DNA of 64,000 nucleotides from Thermanaeromonas sp. C210 (GTDB taxonomy: Bacteria; Bacillota; DSM-521; Neomoorellales; Neomoorellaceae). The notes under the pieces were generated by a model. That model was given only the letters and a program-made list of their open reading frames with translations. It was not told the DNA's origin and searched no databases. Positions 51,919 through 61,160 of this stretch are shown here, piece after piece. Position 1 is the first letter of the stretch, and each line of letters opens with the position of its first letter. The stretch covers positions 528,864-592,863 of the forward strand of contig NZ_BLWF01000003.1 in NCBI RefSeq assembly GCF_013167955.1. The letters are read 5' to 3'. The position numbers were made by a program, and so were the translations under genes.

Positions 51919-53463
51919 GTGCAGGAGTACGCTCTGGTAATACAGGGCTTGAAAAAATACTTCGGAAGTGTAAAGGCCAACGACGGCATAGACCTTAAAG
52001 TCAAGGCGGGTACCATCCATGCTTTGGTGGGAGAGAACGGCGCCGGGAAGTCGACGCTGGTAAAATGCCTTTTTGGCCTTCACCAGCCGGACGCGGGCGA
52101 GATTTACGTGTGGGGGGAGCGGGTTTCCTTCCGCTCTCCCCAGCACGCCCTGGCCAAGGGCATCGGTATGGTCCACCAGCATTTCATGCTGGCCGAGGCC
52201 TTGACGGTACTGGAGAACGTTATTCTAGGGGCCGAACCGGGTCGGGGAGGCTGGCTGAGCTACGCGCGGAGCATGGAGATAGTGGAAGGGTTGTGCTCCC
52301 GTTACGGTTTCGACCTGGACCTGTCCGCCGAGGTAAGCACCCTCCCGGTAGGTGTGCAGCAGAGGATCGAGATCTTGAAGGTCCTCTACCGGGGGGCCCG
52401 GTTGATCATTCTGGACGAGCCCACGGCGGTGCTGACCCCCGGGGAAACGGAGCGCTTGTTCGATATTCTGCGCGAGTTTAAGGAGGACGGCCGGACGGTC
52501 ATCTTTATCACCCATAAACTGGCAGAAGTTATGGCCGTGGCGGATGAGGTTACGGTTATAAGGGACGGGAAGACGGTGGGATCCTGGCCCGTGAGCCAGG
52601 TAGACGAGAGGACCCTGGCCCGGGCCATGGTAGGCCGCGAGGTGGTCCTGGAGGTGGACAAGGAGCCCGCCCGGCTGGGAGAGGAAGTCCTGGCGGTAGA
52701 GGGCCTGCGGGTTCCGGGGGTGGACGACGACCAGGCTTTGGAGGGCGTGTCCTTCAGCATCAGGGCCGGAGAGGTTCTGGGCATCGTGGGCGTGGCGGGA
52801 AACGGCCAGGAGGCCCTGGTGGAGGGCATTATGGGTTTGCGGCCGGTAGTGGGAGGAGAGGTCCGGTTTCTGGGGCGCAGTATTGCCCATTTAGGACCGG
52901 CCGCCATGCGGGAAATGGGGATAAGCTGTATTCCCGGGGACCGGCTGCGGGAGGGGCTGGTGAGGGAATTCAGCGTTAAGGCCAATTCCATCCTCGGCCT
53001 GCACCACCGGCCCCGGGTGTGCCGCGGGCCCTTCTTCTCGCCCGGCAAGATCGCATCTACGGCGGAGGAGATAGTCAAGGCCTTTAAGGTGAAGGTGCCC
53101 TCCCTGGAGGCCCCTATTACGCAGCTCTCGGGGGGCAACCAGCAGAAGCTTATAATCGGCAGGGAGCTTTATTCTTCTCCCCGCTTGATTATCGCCGTCC
53201 AGCCTACCCGGGGTGTTGATGTGGGCGCCATTGAATTCATCTATGAGATGCTTCTGGAGCGTCGGCGGCAGGGGGCGGCCATCCTCCTGGTGTCCAACGA
53301 GCTGGAAGAGGTGCTGTCCCTTTCCGACCGGATCGCCGTCCTCTACCGGGGAAGGTTCATGGCTACCGGCCGTCCCTCGGATTTTACGCGAGAAGAAATC
53401 GGCCTCATGATGGCCGGTTTTTCACCCCACCAAAGGGAGGGTGAAGCCCAGTGGACAGGATGA
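51919..53463 (+). CDS. nucleoside ABC transporter, double ATPase (NupO-like)
   Basis: A 514-residue protein with two ABC domains. Domain 1: Walker A GENGAGKSTLVKCLFG, signature LPVGVQQRIEILKVL, Walker B LIILDEPTAVLTPGE. Domain 2: degenerate Walker A GVAGNGQEALVEGIMG, canonical signature LSGGNQQKLIIGREL, and a changed Walker B (LIIAVQPTRGVDVG) without the usual acids, as common in this group. It energises uptake through the two permeases. GTG start; the 3' end overlaps the first permease by 13 bases. Confidence 0.93.
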   Translation: MQEYALVIQGLKKYFGSVKANDGIDLKVKAGTIHALVGENGAGKSTLVKCLFGLHQPDAGEIYVWGERVSFRSPQHALAKGIGMVHQHFMLAEALTVLENVILGAEPGRGGWLSYARSMEIVEGLCSRYGFDLDLSAEVSTLPVGVQQRIEILKVLYRGARLIILDEPTAVLTPGETERLFDILREFKEDGRTVIFITHKLAEVMAVADEVTVIRDGKTVGSWPVSQVDERTLARAMVGREVVLEVDKEPARLGEEVLAVEGLRVPGVDDDQALEGVSFSIRAGEVLGIVGVAGNGQEALVEGIMGLRPVVGGEVRFLGRSIAHLGPAAMREMGISCIPGDRLREGLVREFSVKANSILGLHHRPRVCRGPFFSPGKIASTAEEIVKAFKVKVPSLEAPITQLSGGNQQKLIIGRELYSSPRLIIAVQPTRGVDVGAIEFIYEMLLERRRQGAAILLVSNELEEVLSLSDRIAVLYRGRFMATGRPSDFTREEIGLMMAGFSPHQREGEAQWTG

Positions 53464-54500
53464 AGCGGACCCTGGGGGTCGAAGTTTTATCTTCGCTGCT
53501 GGCGGTGGCAGCCGCCCTGGCCGTGGGCGCAGGTATAATAGGCGCCATAGGGCAAAATCCCCTGGCCGCCTACGGCGCCATGTTTAAAGGGGCCTTCGGC
53601 GACGTACCGGCGTGGGCCGACACCCTGCAGAGGGCCACGCCCTATATCTTCGGCGGCCTGGGTTTCGCCATAGCCGCCCAGGCGGGATTGTTCAACATCG
53701 GCCTGGAGGGCCAGATGTACCTGGGAGGCATGGTGGCGGCCATCATCGGCTTCAGTTTGCCGGGCCTGCCCGCCGGGCTACATGTGGCGGCGGCCCTGGC
53801 CGGCGCCGCGGCCGGGGGGCTGCTGATGGCCCTCATCCCCGGGTTGCTTAAGGTGAGGGCCGGGGTACACGAGGTCATCTCTACGGTCATGCTCAATTAC
53901 GTGGCCTATGCCGCGACGGGTTATCTCACGGTGCACGTCTTTCACGAGCCCGGGGTGGTGGCCCAGACCTTTAAGGTGGCGCCGACAGCCGTGTTGTGGC
54001 CCCTGTTGCCACCCTCCAAGCTGAACGCGGGCTTTATCCTGGGAGTTATAATGGCCTTCCTTTTGTGGATTTTCCTGTTTTATACTCCCTGGGGTTATGA
54101 CTTGAGGGTGACCGGTTTAAACCGGCGGGCGGCCAGGTATGCCGGCATCCGCAGCACGAGGGTGGTGATGGCCGCCATACTGGCCAGCGGCGCCATCGGG
54201 GGGCTCATGGGAGCGGAGAGGATCTTGGGCGTATATCAGAGGTTTATCCACGCCTTTTCCCCGGGCTACGGGTTTACGGCCATCGCGGTGGCCCTCCTGG
54301 GGCAAAATCACCCCTTGGGCATCCTGCCGGCGGCCATTTTGTTCGGGGCTTTGGAGGCGGGGAGTTCTTCCATGTCCCTACAGGTTGATGTGCCCCGGGA
54401 ACTGGGGATGATGCTCCAGGCTATAATCATTGTTTTTGTGGCCGCCCAGGCCTTTATTAAAAACCGGCTGAGCACCCTCCTGAAAAGGGGTGAGGGATAA
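53451..54500 (+). CDS. nucleoside ABC transporter permease (NupP-like)
   Basis: A 349-residue membrane protein of the BPD_transp_2 family with eight to ten helices. Key segments: LGFAIAAQAGLFNIGLEGQM, VHEVISTVMLNYVAYAATGY, LRVTGLNRRAARYAGI and FTAIAVALLGQNHPLGILPA. Start GTG 53451 or ATG 53460, overlapping the ATPase gene. Its last base is the first base of the next gene's ATG. Confidence 0.93.
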   Translation: MDRMKRTLGVEVLSSLLAVAAALAVGAGIIGAIGQNPLAAYGAMFKGAFGDVPAWADTLQRATPYIFGGLGFAIAAQAGLFNIGLEGQMYLGGMVAAIIGFSLPGLPAGLHVAAALAGAAAGGLLMALIPGLLKVRAGVHEVISTVMLNYVAYAATGYLTVHVFHEPGVVAQTFKVAPTAVLWPLLPPSKLNAGFILGVIMAFLLWIFLFYTPWGYDLRVTGLNRRAARYAGIRSTRVVMAAILASGAIGGLMGAERILGVYQRFIHAFSPGYGFTAIAVALLGQNHPLGILPAAILFGALEAGSSSMSLQVDVPRELGMMLQAIIIVFVAAQAFIKNRLSTLLKRGEG

Positions 54501-55420
54501 TGGGTGATTTTGTGTCGGTCGGTATTCTCCAGGCAACCCTGGCCATAGCCACGCCCCTCTTTATCGGGGCCCTGGGGGGCCTGTTTTGTGAACGGGTCGG
54601 GGTAATCAACGTGGGCCTGGACGGCATTATGCTGGCCGGGGCCTTTGTGGCGGCCGTGACTTCTTATTTCACCCAATCGGCCTGGCTGGGTGTGGCGGCG
54701 GCCCTGGTCGTCGGCGCGTGTCTTGGCCTCCTCCATGCGGGTATCTGCGTGGGCTTTAAGGCCGACCACGTGGTTAGCGGGGTGGCCATCAATATTTTGA
54801 GTACCAGCGCCACGGTGTTCCTGCTCCAGTTTCTCTTCGGCAACAAGGGCCAGTCGCCGTCCTGCCCTAAGATAGGCTCCCTCGGCGGGCCCTGGGCCGA
54901 GGTCCCGGTGGTGGGGCCTATCCTGGAGAATATGAGCTATTTGACCATCGTAGGGCTGCTTCTGGTGGTGGCGGGGCACGTCTTGCTGTACCACACGAAG
55001 ATGGGCCTGCGCCTGCGGTCGGTGGGAGAGAATCCCTATGCGGCCCAGTCCCTGGGCCTTCCCGTGGTCGGCTATATGTACGGCAGTGTCATAGTGGGCT
55101 GTGCTCTGGCCGGGCTGGCCGGCTCCTTCCTCTCCGTAGGGATGCTGAACGTGTTCACCAAAAACATGACCGCCGGCCGGGGCTTTATAGCCCTGGCGGC
55201 CATGATTTTCGGTCGTTGGACGCCTTTCGGCGCCCTGCTGGCTTCGCTGTTTTTCGGTTATGTGATGGCGTGGCAGATCAATGCCCAGGGCTGGCAGGTG
55301 CCGGCACAGTTCGTAGAGGCCATACCTTATCTGGCCACGCTGCTGGTTCTGGCCTTCGTGTCCAAGCGGGTGAGGGGACCCGCCCATGCCGGAAAGGCCT
55401 ACGTGCGGAGCGAACTGTGA
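54500..55420 (+). CDS. nucleoside ABC transporter permease (NupQ-like)
   Basis: A 306-residue second permease: FIGALGGLFCERVGVINVGL, DGIMLAGAFVAAVTSYFT, GFKADHVVSGVAINILSTSA, GLRLRSVGENPYAAQSLGLP and GRGFIALAAMIFGRWTPFGA. It pairs with the preceding permease to form the channel. ATG overlaps the previous stop (TAATG). Confidence 0.93.
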   Translation: MGDFVSVGILQATLAIATPLFIGALGGLFCERVGVINVGLDGIMLAGAFVAAVTSYFTQSAWLGVAAALVVGACLGLLHAGICVGFKADHVVSGVAINILSTSATVFLLQFLFGNKGQSPSCPKIGSLGGPWAEVPVVGPILENMSYLTIVGLLLVVAGHVLLYHTKMGLRLRSVGENPYAAQSLGLPVVGYMYGSVIVGCALAGLAGSFLSVGMLNVFTKNMTAGRGFIALAAMIFGRWTPFGALLASLFFGYVMAWQINAQGWQVPAQFVEAIPYLATLLVLAFVSKRVRGPAHAGKAYVRSEL

Positions 55421-55509
55421 GGATGCGGGGTAAGCCCTTTGAGGGCGGCCTGCCGGAAACCCCTGCTCTGGAGGATCCAACAAGACCTGGGTTGAGGAGG
55501 ATGTAATTT

Positions 55510-56295
55510 ATGTCTACGGTTAACAAGGCTGAAGTAACTCTGGGAAAAATCCAGTATCACCTGCGGGTGAAGCCCGGGGATGTGGGGAAGTACGTGCTCT
55601 TACCCGGGGACCCTGCCCGCAGCGACCGGGTGGCCAAGTACCTGGATAACCCCCAGCTCATCGCCCACAACCGGGAATACCGTACTTTCACCGGCTCTTA
55701 TAAAGGCATTAAGGTGAGTGTAACTTCCACGGGCATCGGGTGCCCCTCGGCGGCCATCGCGGTGGAAGAGCTGGCCAATGTGGGGGCGGAAGTGTTCATC
55801 CGAATCGGGAGCTCGGCCGCCCTGCAGCCGGGCATGGCCATAGGGGACCTCGTTATTGCCTGCGGGGCCATGAAAAACGAGGGTACCTCGCGCTTCTACG
55901 TCCCCGATGTTTTCCCGGCCGTTCCCGATATGGAGTTTACCAGCGTGCTGATAGAAACCGCCCGCCGGCTGCAACCCGAGTTGCACTACGGGCTGCATGT
56001 GGGCATTTGTGCCTCCGATGACAGCTTCTACGGCGAAACCCAGGAATGGATCGAAAAGCTGGCCCGTCTGGGGATTACCAACGTGGAGATGGAGAGTTCG
56101 GCCATCTTTACCGTGGCCCATGTACGTCGGTGCAAGGCCGCCAGCATCTGCGCCATATCGGGCAACCTGGTAACCGGGGAAGTGATATATGAAAAGGAAA
56201 ACGAGCGGCTGGTAGAGGGCTGGGAGAAGGAGATACAGGTAGTGCTGGAGGCCATTTATACCTATGAGCAGCGCCGGAAGTCCGGTACGTCCTAG
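55510..56295 (+). CDS. nucleoside phosphorylase (uridine/purine phosphorylase family)
   Basis: A 261-residue cytoplasmic enzyme that splits nucleosides with phosphate into base and (deoxy)ribose-1-phosphate. PNP_UDP_1 motifs: [58 protein letters not shown] and [20 protein letters not shown], the last giving the ribose-binding Met-Glu pair. The class (uridine or purine) is not settled by these motifs; the neighbouring guanine-type deaminase favours purines. ATG with GAGGAGG upstream. Confidence 0.93.
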   Translation: MSTVNKAEVTLGKIQYHLRVKPGDVGKYVLLPGDPARSDRVAKYLDNPQLIAHNREYRTFTGSYKGIKVSVTSTGIGCPSAAIAVEELANVGAEVFIRIGSSAALQPGMAIGDLVIACGAMKNEGTSRFYVPDVFPAVPDMEFTSVLIETARRLQPELHYGLHVGICASDDSFYGETQEWIEKLARLGITNVEMESSAIFTVAHVRRCKAASICAISGNLVTGEVIYEKENERLVEGWEKEIQVVLEAIYTYEQRRKSGTS

Positions 56296-56314
56296 TTTGG
56301 GGAAGGGTGATAAA

Positions 56315-57106
56315 GTGAGGGAGGAATACTTCGGCGAGCTGTACCGCCAGGTGGTGAAGGAACTGGAGGAAGCCCTGCCCGGAGTGTCGTGGCCTTCTTC
56401 TCCTCCGGAAGAAGGCCCGCCGCCCGCCGGGCAGGGGCCGGACCTGCTCCGCCTCATCGATCATACGGCGCTGAAGCCTGAAACTACGGCCACCGATATC
56501 CGGCGGTTGTGCGAAGAGGCTCTGACCCTCGGCTTCTACAGCGTATGTGTCTCGCCCTGCTGGGTAAAGCTGGCATCCAGCCTGCTGGAGGGGTCGCCGG
56601 TCAGGGTGTGTACGGTTATCGGCTTTCCCCACGGGACCACCACGACCCTGGCCAAGGTCACGGAAGCCGTGGAAGCAGTGGCCGGGGGAGCAGCCGAACT
56701 CGACATGGTGTTGAATGTGGGCGCCCTCAAGGGACGGGACCTGCGGAGGGTGTGGGAGGACATTGCCCGGGTCCGGGAGGCGGCCGGCGAGGGAAGGGTG
56801 CTGAAGGTAATCCTGGAAACGTCCCTTCTGGAGGATAGGGAGAAGATCCTGGGGGCCCTCGTGGCGGTTGGGGCAGGGGCCGATTTCGTGAAGACCTCCA
56901 CTGGCTTCGGCGGGGGCGGAGCCACCGCCGCCGACGTAAACCTTCTGCGCCGGACGGTGGGCAGCCGGGCGGGGGTGAAGGCTTCGGGTGGAATCAGGAA
57001 TCTGGCCACCGCCCTGGACATGGTCCGGGCGGGAGCCAACCGCATAGGTACGAGTTCCGGTGTACGAATAGCCAGGGAACTTGCGGCCAGTAAAGGGGAG
57101 AAGTAG
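56315..57106 (+). CDS. deoC: deoxyribose-phosphate aldolase
   Basis: A 263-residue class I aldolase that cleaves 2-deoxyribose-5-phosphate to glyceraldehyde-3-phosphate and acetaldehyde. [20 protein letters not shown] starts the core near residue 47. [15 protein letters not shown] follows, the Schiff-base Lys is in [17 protein letters not shown], and VKASGGIRN ends the site. The roughly 45-residue N-terminal extension ([20 protein letters not shown] plus a Pro-rich linker) is unusual. GTG 56315 with GGAAGGGTGA upstream is preferred over ATG 56264, which lies inside the previous gene. The acetaldehyde could feed AOR-type chemistry, but that is speculation. Confidence 0.94.
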   Translation: MREEYFGELYRQVVKELEEALPGVSWPSSPPEEGPPPAGQGPDLLRLIDHTALKPETTATDIRRLCEEALTLGFYSVCVSPCWVKLASSLLEGSPVRVCTVIGFPHGTTTTLAKVTEAVEAVAGGAAELDMVLNVGALKGRDLRRVWEDIARVREAAGEGRVLKVILETSLLEDREKILGALVAVGAGADFVKTSTGFGGGGATAADVNLLRRTVGSRAGVKASGGIRNLATALDMVRAGANRIGTSSGVRIARELAASKGEK

Positions 57107-57110
57107 CTTC

Positions 57111-58487
57111 ATGCGACCGCTGCTGTTGAAAAACGTGAGCTATGTGGTAACTTGCAATGACCGGGATGAAATTCTGCGCGACTGTGATATTATTATTGAA
57201 GGACCCGAGATCAGGGCCCTGGGGCAGGGTCTGGAACCGCCGCCGGGCGCCGAGGTGATCTCGGGCCGGGGCATGATAGCCATCCCGGGGCTGGTTAATA
57301 CCCACCATCATTTGTATCAGTCCCTTTTCCGGGGCCTGCCGGAGGTCCAGGGGCTGCCGCTCTTCGGATGGCTGCAGAAGCTTTATCAGTTCTGGCGGCA
57401 CCTGACTCCGGAGGGGGTATATTACGGTGCCCTGGTGGGGTTCAGTGAGCTCCTCCGCACCGGGTGTACTATGACGGCCGACCACCATTATGTGTTCCCC
57501 GCCGGGCAGGGGAACGAATTTATAGATAGGGAAATAGAGGCGGCTCGGGCGATCGGGATACGTTTTCATGCCACCAGGGGGTCCATGTCCCTGGGCCGCA
57601 GTCAGGGAGGACTGCCGCCGGACGAGGTGGTCCAGGAGCCGGATACCATCCTGGAGGATTCGGCGCGGCTGATAGAAACTTATCACGATCCCCGTCCGTA
57701 TGCTATGGTCCGGGTGGCCCTGGCGCCGTGTTCCCCCTTTTCGGTAAGCCTTGATCTTATGCGCCAGGCCAGGGATTTGGCCCGGGAAAAGGGAGTTATG
57801 CTCCACACCCACCTGGCCGAGACGATGGATGAGGAAAGGTACTGCCTGGAGCGCTATAACCGGCGTCCGGTGGAGCTCATGGAAGACCTGGGCTGGCTGG
57901 GGCCCGATGTGTGGTTTGCCCACGCCATCCACTTAAACGACCGCGAGGTGGAGAGGTTGGCGGGAAGCGGGGTTGCCCACTGTCCCTCTTCTAATATGAA
58001 GTTGGCCAGCGGCATCTGCCGCACGAGCGAGCTGTACCGGGCAGGTGTTAAGCTGGGCCTGGCCGTAGACGGCAGCGCCAGCAACGACGGCTCTAATATG
58101 TGGGAGGAAATGAGGAGGAGTTATCTTTTAAATCACCTCCGGTACGGTGAGGAGGGCTTCTCGGCCTACCAGGTGCTCAAGCTGGCCACCCGCGGGGGAG
58201 CAGAAGTCCTGGGCCGGACGGATACCGGCTCCCTGGAGGAGGGCAAGGCAGCCGATGTGGTGCTTATTAATCTGGAGGATGTGGCCTTCGCCGGCTGCCA
58301 CGACCCCGTAGTGGCCCTGGTGTGCTGCGGCAACAGCAGCCTGGTGGATACGACCATCGTTAACGGCAGGGTGGTCGTGCGCCGGGGAGAGGTAATCACC
58401 GTGGATGTGGGAAGTGTGTACCGCCGGGCCCAGGAAGTTTCGCGGACCATGGTGGAAGCCGAGCGGGCCGGGGGAGGGTCCCTTTAA
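57111..58487 (+). CDS. amidohydrolase: 8-oxoguanine deaminase-like (AtzB/TrzF family)
   Basis: A 458-residue zinc enzyme that probably deaminates an aminopurine such as guanine or 8-oxoguanine. VNTHHHLYQSLFRGLPEVQG carries the HxH metal pair after the first strand. HTHLAETMDEERYCLER gives the next His, WFAHAIHLND the following His, CPSSNMKLASGICRT and AVDGSASNDGSNMWEEMR the catalytic Asp region. NTHHH and the SNMKLASG segment fit the 8-oxoguanine deaminase group better than cytosine deaminases. ATG 57111, GGGGAG 11 bases upstream; an in-frame GTG at 57081 would overlap deoC. Last gene of the operon. Confidence 0.88.
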   Translation: MRPLLLKNVSYVVTCNDRDEILRDCDIIIEGPEIRALGQGLEPPPGAEVISGRGMIAIPGLVNTHHHLYQSLFRGLPEVQGLPLFGWLQKLYQFWRHLTPEGVYYGALVGFSELLRTGCTMTADHHYVFPAGQGNEFIDREIEAARAIGIRFHATRGSMSLGRSQGGLPPDEVVQEPDTILEDSARLIETYHDPRPYAMVRVALAPCSPFSVSLDLMRQARDLAREKGVMLHTHLAETMDEERYCLERYNRRPVELMEDLGWLGPDVWFAHAIHLNDREVERLAGSGVAHCPSSNMKLASGICRTSELYRAGVKLGLAVDGSASNDGSNMWEEMRRSYLLNHLRYGEEGFSAYQVLKLATRGGAEVLGRTDTGSLEEGKAADVVLINLEDVAFAGCHDPVVALVCCGNSSLVDTTIVNGRVVVRRGEVITVDVGSVYRRAQEVSRTMVEAERAGGGSL

Positions 58488-58518
58488 TACCTCCCCGCCC
58501 GGTTTCCGGCCTGGAGGG

Positions 58519-58578
58519 GGCCGGCCGCACCCGGGAAGGGAGTTGCTTAAGGCTTCGCGCCCCGTGGCCGGCCTTTTT
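58519..58578 (+). terminator. intrinsic terminator of the nucleoside operon
   Basis: GGCCGGCCGC (58519-58528) pairs with GTGGCCGGCC (58564-58573) around a 35-base loop, followed by TTTTT. Confidence 0.82.
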
Positions 58579-58638
58579 GCTTTGAAGAGGCAGGGGGACA
58601 GCCCCTAACAGGGCAGAGGCCTTGAAGGAAGGAGGCCT

Positions 58639-61074
58639 ATGGGTACGGGTCAAAGGGAGGAGGTCGGTGCTAAGGAACGCCTGTTTTACGAGGCTCTCCA
58701 AAAGCTCTTTGTAGGGGCCGAGGTGGAAGGAGAGTCCGGTTATGTGAATTTGATGCGGGTTAAGGGGAAGTACTTTACTAAAGGTGTCCTCCCCCGGCTC
58801 CGGAGGGACATCGAGAAGGCCCTGGAGGCTTTTCCCCAGTTCCGGGAGGAGCTTTTCGATAAGCTTTACTCTTTTTTCCGCCGCTACTTTTCCGAGGGCG
58901 GCTCTATTTATTTCCGCTACACTCCCCTCCACCAGAAGGTATACGAGAAGGTTTATACCGATGATAAAGACGTGATGCTCTTTTGGAAGACTCACATGCT
59001 CTATTACATAAAGACCGACAGGCTCTTTCGCAGCATGGAGGTGGAGGTAGACGGGGTTAGGTTTTTTTTCGATGCCTCTGTTCTCGAACACAAGAAGGCC
59101 AACGAGAAGAGAAGGCTCGTCTTTGAGCCTAGGGGACAAAGGGAGGACGGCACCGTCGTCTTCCGGGTGCTTTATTCCGAGCGGGGCCGGAAAACGGACC
59201 TTACGTCCATTTTGCGGTCCTTGAGGAAGGAAGGTGTAAGGGTAACCGCGGACGCCCTGGCGAAGGCCTTCCGGATTTTTGAGGGCCAGGGCGAAGTGGA
59301 TTATTTCCTCAATAAGAATGCCCGGGAGTTCCTGCGGGAGCAGTTCAATTTGTGGCTCTACCAGTACATCTTCGCCGAGGAAGGGGAGTGGACGGCAGAA
59401 CGGATCCGGCAGCTACAAATCCTTAAGGGTATAGCCTTCAAGATCATCGACTTCATAGCCCAGTTTGAAGACGAGCTGGTGAAAATATGGAACAAGCCCA
59501 AGGTGGTGTTAAATTCGGGGTGGGTGATCACCCTGGACCGCATCGCGGCCAGGAACATGGACCTGGTCAAGGCCATTTTAAATCACCGCAACCTGGCGCA
59601 GCAGGTGGAGGAATGGAAGCAGCTGGGCATCGTGGACGCCGGTTTTGATCCCGGGGAAGTCGTGGAGGTCAACCCCCGCGGGGAGGTTTTGCGGGAAAAG
59701 TACCGTTACCTTCCGGTTGATACCAAGTATTTTAAGGACTTGGAGCCGGAGATAGTGCAGCTCTTTGACGACCTGGACCGGGCGGTGGACGGCTGGCTCA
59801 TAAGGAGCGAAAACTACCAGGCTTTGAACACCCTTAAGAATAAGTTCAAGGAGCGCGTGCAGCTGATCTATGTCGACCCGCCCTATAATACCGGGAAGGA
59901 CAGCTTCGGCTATGCCGACAGGTTCAACCGGTCCTCCTGGCTGACTATGATGGAAAACAGGCTGCGGCTGGCCCGGGATTTCCTTAAAGATTCGGGCAGT
60001 ATTTATGTGCACGTGGATTTTCACGAGACGGCGAGCACCAGGTTTCTTCTGGATGAGATTTTCGGCCCGGATAACTTTGGTAATGAGATAATCTGGCGTA
60101 CGGGGTGGGTATCGGGGTTTAAGACGGCGGGAGAGAAATACGTGCGGAATCACGAGACCATCTGGCTTTACGGCAAGGGCCCCCGGAGCTTTTTTAACAA
60201 GGAAGCTGCGGGCATCCCCTATCAAACCTTCCCGCCGGGGGAGGAAGAAAAGGAGTATCTGGCGGCGGTGGAGGGCAAACTGGGCATCAAGGCGGATAAG
60301 TTCCATGTGGTTTTGAGGGGCAGGGACGGGCGCGTTTACAAGCCGGAAAGCCGCGGCGGGGCCCGGGAAGGGGTTTACCCGGTGGAAGATGTGTGGAATG
60401 CCAGTGAGTATGACGAGGTCAATTCCATCATGATTATGAGTTACAGCAGGGAAAAGGCCGGCGACTTCCTGACCCAGAAGCCGGAAAAATTGTTGAAGCG
60501 GATTATTGAAACTTCTTCCCGGGAGGGTGACCTGGTCCTGGATTTCTTCGGGGGCACGGGCACTACGGCTGCCGCGGCCCACAAACTTAAACGGAAGTGG
60601 ATTCTCGTGGAGATGGCCGAAGACATCTTTTACGGCAAGGCCCTGCCCCGGATGAAGGAGGTCCTGGCCGGCAGAGGGAAGCACGAGCCCTGCGGCATTT
60701 CCCGGGAGGTGGGCTGGCAGGGCGGCGGCTTCTTCAAGTATTATGAGCTGGAACAGTACGAGGACGTTCTCCGGCGGGTGAGGTATGAGGATGGGGAGTT
60801 ATTTACCGGACCCGGCCGGGACCCCTACGCTGCGGGCATCTTCCTGCGCGACCTGAAGATGCTGGAGGCGCTGGATATAGACGGCGAGAATAACAAGGTG
60901 CGGGTAAATTGGGATAGGCTTTACGAGGATGTAGATGCGGCCGAGACCCTGTCCCATTTGTACGGCCGGTGGATAAAGCGCCTGGCCCCGGGGGTGGTGG
61001 AGCTCGAGGGCGGAAAAAGGATAAAACTGGAGGAGCCCGACTACCGGGTAATACAGCCCCTCCTCTGGTGGTGA
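58639..61074 (+). CDS. type III-like DNA adenine methyltransferase (Mod), extended N-terminus
   Basis: An 811-residue methyltransferase. Motif IV IYVDPPYNTGKDSFGYADRF is near residue 413 and the SAM-binding motif I LVLDFFGGTGTTAAAAHKLK near 636, so the order is that of beta-class (type III Mod) enzymes. HVDFHETASTRFLLDEIFG lies between. The N-terminal 400 residues (KERLFYEALQKLFVGAEVEG, YFTKGVLPRLRRDIEKALEA) have no domain I recognise; ordinary Mod proteins reach DPPY near residue 120. ATG 58639 has AAGGAGG 8 bases upstream. It is followed, 86 bases later, by the restriction helicase. Confidence 0.9.
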   Translation: MGTGQREEVGAKERLFYEALQKLFVGAEVEGESGYVNLMRVKGKYFTKGVLPRLRRDIEKALEAFPQFREELFDKLYSFFRRYFSEGGSIYFRYTPLHQKVYEKVYTDDKDVMLFWKTHMLYYIKTDRLFRSMEVEVDGVRFFFDASVLEHKKANEKRRLVFEPRGQREDGTVVFRVLYSERGRKTDLTSILRSLRKEGVRVTADALAKAFRIFEGQGEVDYFLNKNAREFLREQFNLWLYQYIFAEEGEWTAERIRQLQILKGIAFKIIDFIAQFEDELVKIWNKPKVVLNSGWVITLDRIAARNMDLVKAILNHRNLAQQVEEWKQLGIVDAGFDPGEVVEVNPRGEVLREKYRYLPVDTKYFKDLEPEIVQLFDDLDRAVDGWLIRSENYQALNTLKNKFKERVQLIYVDPPYNTGKDSFGYADRFNRSSWLTMMENRLRLARDFLKDSGSIYVHVDFHETASTRFLLDEIFGPDNFGNEIIWRTGWVSGFKTAGEKYVRNHETIWLYGKGPRSFFNKEAAGIPYQTFPPGEEEKEYLAAVEGKLGIKADKFHVVLRGRDGRVYKPESRGGAREGVYPVEDVWNASEYDEVNSIMIMSYSREKAGDFLTQKPEKLLKRIIETSSREGDLVLDFFGGTGTTAAAAHKLKRKWILVEMAEDIFYGKALPRMKEVLAGRGKHEPCGISREVGWQGGGFFKYYELEQYEDVLRRVRYEDGELFTGPGRDPYAAGIFLRDLKMLEALDIDGENNKVRVNWDRLYEDVDAAETLSHLYGRWIKRLAPGVVELEGGKRIKLEEPDYRVIQPLLWW

Positions 61075-61160
61075 CCGGGCCGGGCAGGGGGAGAAAGGTG
61101 GCCAAAAGGGCGGGCAAACAAGACGGCCCTTATAAGCTTTAGCGGAGGGGGAGGGAGGCC

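Noticed and set aside
51103..52182. 359-codon open frame on the minus strand
   Set aside because: It covers the BMP lipoprotein gene and the start of the ATPase gene in antisense, and no motif is visible.
54308..55483. 391-codon open frame on the minus strand
   Set aside because: It is antisense to a clear permease gene, with His/Gly/Arg-rich composition and no ribosome site.
59578..60684. 368-codon open frame on the minus strand
   Set aside because: It is antisense to the methyltransferase, whose motifs fix the coding strand.
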